Shown here piece after piece: positions 14,549 through 15,783 of a stretch of DNA of 15,783 nucleotides. How positions within the stretch are numbered: the first letter of the stretch is position 1; the number at the start of each line of letters is the position of its first letter. The stretch is from Baffinella frigidus (Eukaryota; Cryptophyceae; Cryptomonadales; Baffinellaceae). The stretch spans positions 1 through 15,783 of the forward strand of contig MU648022.1 in assembly GCA_026770585.1 (NCBI GenBank), given 5' to 3'. A program made the translations under genes and the position numbers. The notes under the pieces were generated by a model. That model had not been told where the DNA came from, ran no database searches, and saw only the letters and a list, made by a program, of their open reading frames with translations.

Positions 14549-15783
14549 CTAGTCTTCTCTTGTGTCTGTGGACCACCAATCACATAACCTGCACGGAAGA
14601 GTGACGAGGGAGTTGTTTACCGCAGAAAAAAAATCCATTGAGAGCTCTGCGGTTGGCAAGTACCGCCACGCCTTTGCATGCTTAAACCACAGAGTTCTGT
14701 TCTTTGCGACTTGATGCATGTATCTTGCGAGCTGCTCCACCGACTCAAAGTCTTCGATCATCAATGCAGCGTCGGGATGTGGCAAATAGTTCCGGTTTCC
14801 GTGAACTGATCCAATAGAATATACTGGAATTGCTCCCATTTTCAAAGGCTGCCACATTTTTTCTGTGATGTAGCCATATTCGAAGCTGTTTTCAACACTG
14901 AACACGAACATGACATGCTTGAGAATGCATTCCTTTGGTTTATCCCACATGGGACTCCGGCGAGGAAGAGAAAGACATTTCTGCAAGGTCGCAGGAAGCA
15001 CCTGAGAAGATTTGTCCCCTTGAAAACATTTCCCCAATTTGAAAACTCGCGGGAAGCTCTTCAGGATTTCTGTCAAAATATCGACGCGTTTTGATCTGGT
15101 ATTGCAATTACTTATCACGACGGCTATGGCCGGTTCACGGAATTCATGATCTAGCCAACGATTGTCATCGTTGTCTTGAGCCAAGAAATCATCCATCTCT
15201 GTATTGATGTAGGAAGTTGGGAGGAACTGACCACGATTTGCATCCTTCGGCGGTTGATATCGAATGAACAAATTCACATTTTTTCTGGGAGTTGCAGCAC
15301 TGGGATGATTTATGGAACTTTCCATGCTAATCTCGGCGTGTCGAGTTCGCAGTGACTTCAGGGGTGGAAAGGGAAAACTAGTTGGAAAAGTGTTTAACAA
15401 CACGTCGTAGTCAACCTGTCCCCGCTCATGTTTGTAAAGGATACACCTCGTGAGGGGACAGGAGTAAGCTCCCAAGTTGAAATGAGCTGCCCATGAAAGT
15501 ACGCCAACACGCACGATGCGCGAAGTGTTATGAGGGGGAAAACATTTCGTTGGAGATGAACCGCAAAATCCACTTGTCCGCGTCATAAAATCCACATCAG
15601 TTTCTTCCTTGCCAGGCATCGTCGCATTGTGGGAAAATGATCGCACAGAAAGCTGGGTCACGTTCTTCTTTTTTGCTTCTCGAGATGATGAGATTGTGAC
15701 ATGGTTGATCACAGGCCATTCCGAATTGTTGGAAACAGATGGTGCAGAGGGCTGTGAAGAGAAGTGGTATACGGGATCCAAAG
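14549..15783 (-). CDS. Glycosyltransferase family 10 (alpha-1,3/1,4-fucosyltransferase-like), 5' partial
   Basis: Stop TAG at 14549-14551; the frame is open to the right edge. The codon at 15779-15781 is TTG, so the true start is outside the window. The product is predicted to transfer fucose from GDP-fucose to glycans in the Golgi, as known for family 10. Numbered from that codon, the catalytic domain shows SNCN and R (224-231), LGKC (249-252), and the family's nucleotide-binding stretch at 296-324 (VENS, then YITEKMW, then MGAIPVYSIG). NYLP follows at 331, DF at 344 and a terminal CRLC at 397-400 like the C-terminal CxxC of fucosyltransferases. N-glycosylation sequons (NVT 40, NAT 52, NTS 85, NRT 361, NNS) fit a lumenal protein. 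The N-terminal membrane anchor must lie outside the window or be missing. There is no frameshift or stop, so the gene looks alive. Linkage specificity cannot be told. Confidence 0.85.
   Translation of the reverse strand, partial: LDPVYHFSSQPSAPSVSNNSEWPVINHVTISSSREAKKKNVTQLSVRSFSHNATMPGKEETDVDFMTRTSGFCGSSPTKCFPPHNTSRIVRVGVLSWAAHFNLGAYSCPLTRCILYKHERGQVDYDVLLNTFPTSFPFPPLKSLRTRHAEISMESSINHPSAATPRKNVNLFIRYQPPKDANRGQFLPTSYINTEMDDFLAQDNDDNRWLDHEFREPAIAVVISNCNTRSKRVDILTEILKSFPRVFKLGKCFQGDKSSQVLPATLQKCLSLPRRSPMWDKPKECILKHVMFVFSVENSFEYGYITEKMWQPLKMGAIPVYSIGSVHGNRNYLPHPDAALMIEDFESVEQLARYMHQVAKNRTLWFKHAKAWRYLPTAELSMDFFSAVNNSLVTLPCRLCDWWSTDTRED

Noticed and set aside
15779-15781. TTG as the start of the fucosyltransferase
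   Set aside because: The frame is open to the window edge and a eukaryotic gene is unlikely to start at TTG; the start is outside the window.

Overview
The window reads as a mosaic from the nuclear genome of a eukaryote, probably a unicellular alga or other protist. The evidence is an apparently intron-free family-10 fucosyltransferase-like gene, a decayed Ty1/copia polymerase, several generations of broken Gag-like genes, foldback and satellite-like repeats, and no bacterial gene layout. The species cannot be named from the sequence alone. Frames given below refer only to this window.

Bases 1 to about 1,730 are AT-rich and look like DNA-virus sequence, either an endogenous viral insert or a chimeric join. 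They hold the start of a repeat-bearing fiber-like protein (minus strand, running off the left edge), a tiny basic ORF, two paralogous DUF5710-like proteins, and a short relative of a phage/giant-virus family that starts MGxxxYG and ends with an SGGF motif. In two of these genes the homology continues straight through an in-frame TGA. This suggests UGA is read as Trp there, or that the genes are broken.

At about 1,730 the composition changes sharply to GC-rich. From there to about 4,800 lies a leftward-transcribed element: a Gag-like gene (copy A, one frameshift) followed by a second ORF with an acidic linker, cut off by the composition junction. A second copy of the Gag-like gene (B, one in-frame stop and one frameshift) lies at 6,369-7,528. 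The 5' stub of a third copy (C) lies at 8,712-8,935. The core of A and B is 57/108 identical without gaps. Between and beyond them are a 69-bp tandem repeat, a diverged inverted repeat, GC-rich hairpins and a 42-bp tandem repeat. Uncertain minus-strand ORFs fill 8,935-9,619, one with a C2HC-type cysteine/histidine cluster.

From about 10,920 to 13,319 on the plus strand is a decayed Ty1/copia pol: an unrecognised upstream part, reverse transcriptase, RNase H and the conserved tail, spread over several frames. A strong hairpin follows. A 340-bp cluster of nested foldback elements occupies 13,653-13,990. The window closes with the fucosyltransferase-like gene on the minus strand, whose 5' end lies beyond the right edge.

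Except for the fucosyltransferase and possibly the small AT-rich genes, nothing here looks intact. The window is best read as a graveyard of at least two retroelement families next to a viral fragment.
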